This document shows, piece by piece, positions 17,350-19,246 of a stretch of DNA of 19,246 bases. Numbering within the stretch: the first letter of the stretch is position 1; each line of letters begins with the position of its first letter. The notes beneath the pieces are model-generated. The model worked only from the letters and a program-made list of their open reading frames with translations. It made no database searches and was not told the DNA's origin. This stretch comes from Dimargaris cristalligena (lineage: Eukaryota; Kickxellomycota; Dimargaritomycetes; Dimargaritales; Dimargaritaceae). A program made the translations under genes and the position numbers. The DNA lies in the NCBI GenBank assembly GCA_027576995.1, contig JANBQC010000539.1:1-19246 (forward strand), given 5' to 3'.

Positions 17350-19246
17350 GCGGGGGAAAAGAAATGTGCAGTGGGATTGTGGTTTGTATGGTCTTTGGTT
17401 GAAAAGAACGATAGCAATGAATAGTGAGGGATGAAGCTTAGTAAGTAGGGGGGCGAGAGGGGGTACTTTTATTTGAAGCCAAATGGAACAGGGGCTGCGC
17501 AGAAAAGGGGGGAGGTGTTGTGGCCCAGACGAGCGTTAAATTGCGCGAGTTACGGGGAAATACGGGTGGGGAAGCGCTCCTTGCTTCTTCCGGGAGGTCG
17601 TCGACGAGGGCAAGCGGTAATCTCACAGTGACCAGAGCATCTCTTACAAGCTATCCTTTCTATTACTTTCCTTCTCTTCCCCCTCTCCACATCCTCTTCG
17701 TTGGGATGAATCATTCTGAAAGCGACGGGCACCCTTTAACAGATTTTCTATATCATGGAGCTGATCACTGACTTTACCCCCCGGGAACCAAGGGCAGTTT
17801 GGTAGATCCCCTACATTATCGAGCCTCGTCGAAGGGGGCGAGCAGGAGCAGGCGAGCGGGGAGTAGTGCGATTTAGCCTCAGTAAATCAACATGGCCCCT
17901 CCCTCAAGTAGACGGTAATTAAAGCCCCTTCTTTATAGACTAGGCACAGTTTCAATTTAATGGCCGAATAGTCGCCAGTCACAGTAGCGGGACGGAGCCA
18001 TTGCAGTTGGCTTTCCGGTGCTGGTGTCCAAGTCGTACTTGCGCCAAGTCACTTGTGGGGTGTACAGCAAGATTGGTAATCATTTAAATAGATTCGATGG
18101 ATCCAAGGTGAAATTGGGCGGGAGGAGTCTCGTATTCGCTATTTCAAACTAAGTGGTATGGCCTTCCAAAAAGCCCACCGCCCAATACTATTAGTACTAT
18201 TACACCCTTCGTTTTACCCATTAACCAAATTCTCTTTGATGAATAGTGAGCACCCCTCCTCCCATTCGCTCGCTTGTTCGCCGCCCTATTTGCCAATCGT
18301 ATCCTTTCGTCCATTTTCTCTTACTCTTGGTTCCCCTAGATTGGTTTCGCTATCTTTTAAACCATGTTCACCTTCTCCTTCCCCCACACTCCCTTTGTGC
18401 TATTTATATATCGCACCAAGTTGCCCCGAGTTGCTAGGCGAATCTTAAGGCGTTTGTTCGCGCCTAGTCTTGGTTATCTCTACCAATGCAGCCTAGATTA
18501 TAGTCGGGGGTGTGGGGGGGGGAGGGTGATGAACAGACGGCAAACACGAGAGGGGTGAAGTGACTAGCTGGCTGGTGGACTGTTGCACTCGTAGAATGGA
18601 AAACAGTAGGCGATAGATGGCGGTGCAATACCCGCTCTCGCGAGGACGGGATAAAGGTCATCAAATGTGGAGGAGTTGCAAGCGAAACTTGGTTGGCATC
18701 AATGTCCCACTTTTAGATTGTACACATATCAGTATACTTATGGCCTCCCTAATGTAAAATTAACCACCCATTGCCTCCTATATGCAAATATCCCTCGGTA
18801 ATACCGGTAGCATATAATATATCTTGAAATAGGAAAAGGTTTCAGCCATAATGGAGGGGGGTAAGTTGGACTATAAACTGTTATCCGACTAATCCCGTCT
18901 GGTATACTTCGAACAAATCCCAGTAGTAGCAATGGACTAAGAACGCAGCTGGAGGCAATTCGTTGGATTTATTAGGAGGGGGTATTTAAATTTATTAATA
19001 TGAGGGATGCGATACGGGGTGCTCGACCCATTTAGCTACGGTCTCCAATTCGATAAGCGGGATGTTTACGCCCACTGGTAGGTTGTAACAGAACCACCAA
19101 ATTGTAATACTCCTTAGTGGCTATCATTTTTAGCGTGTTTTTATAATACAACTAAAAAACACCATTTTTCATGTTGTGATATAGCCAAACGGCTATAGTA
19201 GTATTGGGCATTGCCCTATTTATTTTTACCCTTTTTATTGAAACCA
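17350..19246. other. upstream flank of the Rmd1-type gene and right end, no supportable gene
   Basis: The interval is purine-rich up to about 17600, then mixed, then pyrimidine-rich on the plus strand at 18160-18470. A frame at 18158-18448 (96 codons) starts with ATG in a good context (GGTATGG) and begins MAFQKAHRPILLVLL. It then becomes Ser/Pro/Leu-rich, as CT-rich DNA would give in any frame. I do not recognise it. The rightmost 500 bases are AT-rich and show no feature. Confidence 0.5.
18506..18526 (+). repeat. G-rich tract, G-quadruplex candidate
   Basis: Runs of five, nine and three G are separated by TGT and A. The nine-G run can supply two tracts, so four tracts with short loops are available on the plus strand. 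Confidence 0.7.

Noticed and set aside
17550..17732. minus-strand frame with a Cys-rich ACKRCSGHC stretch
   Set aside because: The cysteine spacing does not fit the fungal Zn2Cys6 or other zinc motifs I know, and the frame is short and lacks a promoter or coding bias.

Overview
The window looks like nuclear DNA from a eukaryote with a compact gene structure, most likely a fungus and possibly an early-diverging one. Three things suggest this. It holds an intact, intronless gene of the fungal Rmd1/Sif2 (DUF155, RMND1-like) family. It holds a second uninterrupted gene with a Ser/Pro-rich, poly-Gln N-terminal half. The rest is mixed-composition DNA dense in microsatellites and homopolymers. There are no bacterial-style operons or ribosome binding sites, and no rRNA, tRNA or CRISPR array was recognised. 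The lineage is inference and was not checked by any search.

Layout. Positions 1-8130 are almost free of supportable genes. They hold long C or G homopolymers, GA, AAT and AT repeats, a perfect 12-bp-arm hairpin near 3.84 kb, and one weak 140-codon reading frame containing an in-frame 27-bp tandem duplication. A TATA-like box at 8133 and a very pyrimidine-rich leader precede the first confident gene at 8342-9160 (+). It encodes a 272-residue protein of unknown function: a disordered, low-complexity first part and a compact, probably helical last 100 residues. Positions 9161-15606 are again mostly non-coding. They hold CT, GT and AT microsatellites, a short telomere-like motif, an imperfect hairpin at 15391, and two weak short reading frames (10783 and 13181). 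The second confident gene, 15607-17115 on the minus strand, encodes the 502-residue Rmd1-type membrane-anchored protein. Its leader is pyrimidine-rich on the coding strand and has a TATA-like box about 230 bp upstream of the ATG. Positions 17350-19246 hold no recognisable gene, only a G-quadruplex candidate and one weak frame.

The two confident genes lie about 6.4 kb apart and point towards each other. Nothing in the sequence links their functions. They share only promoter style: a TATA-like motif 200-230 bp upstream of the start, then a CT-rich leader. I did not find a convincing new multi-gene system. The best leads are the orphan protein at 8342, the shared promoter layout, the two hairpins, and the strong excess of C:G homopolymers.
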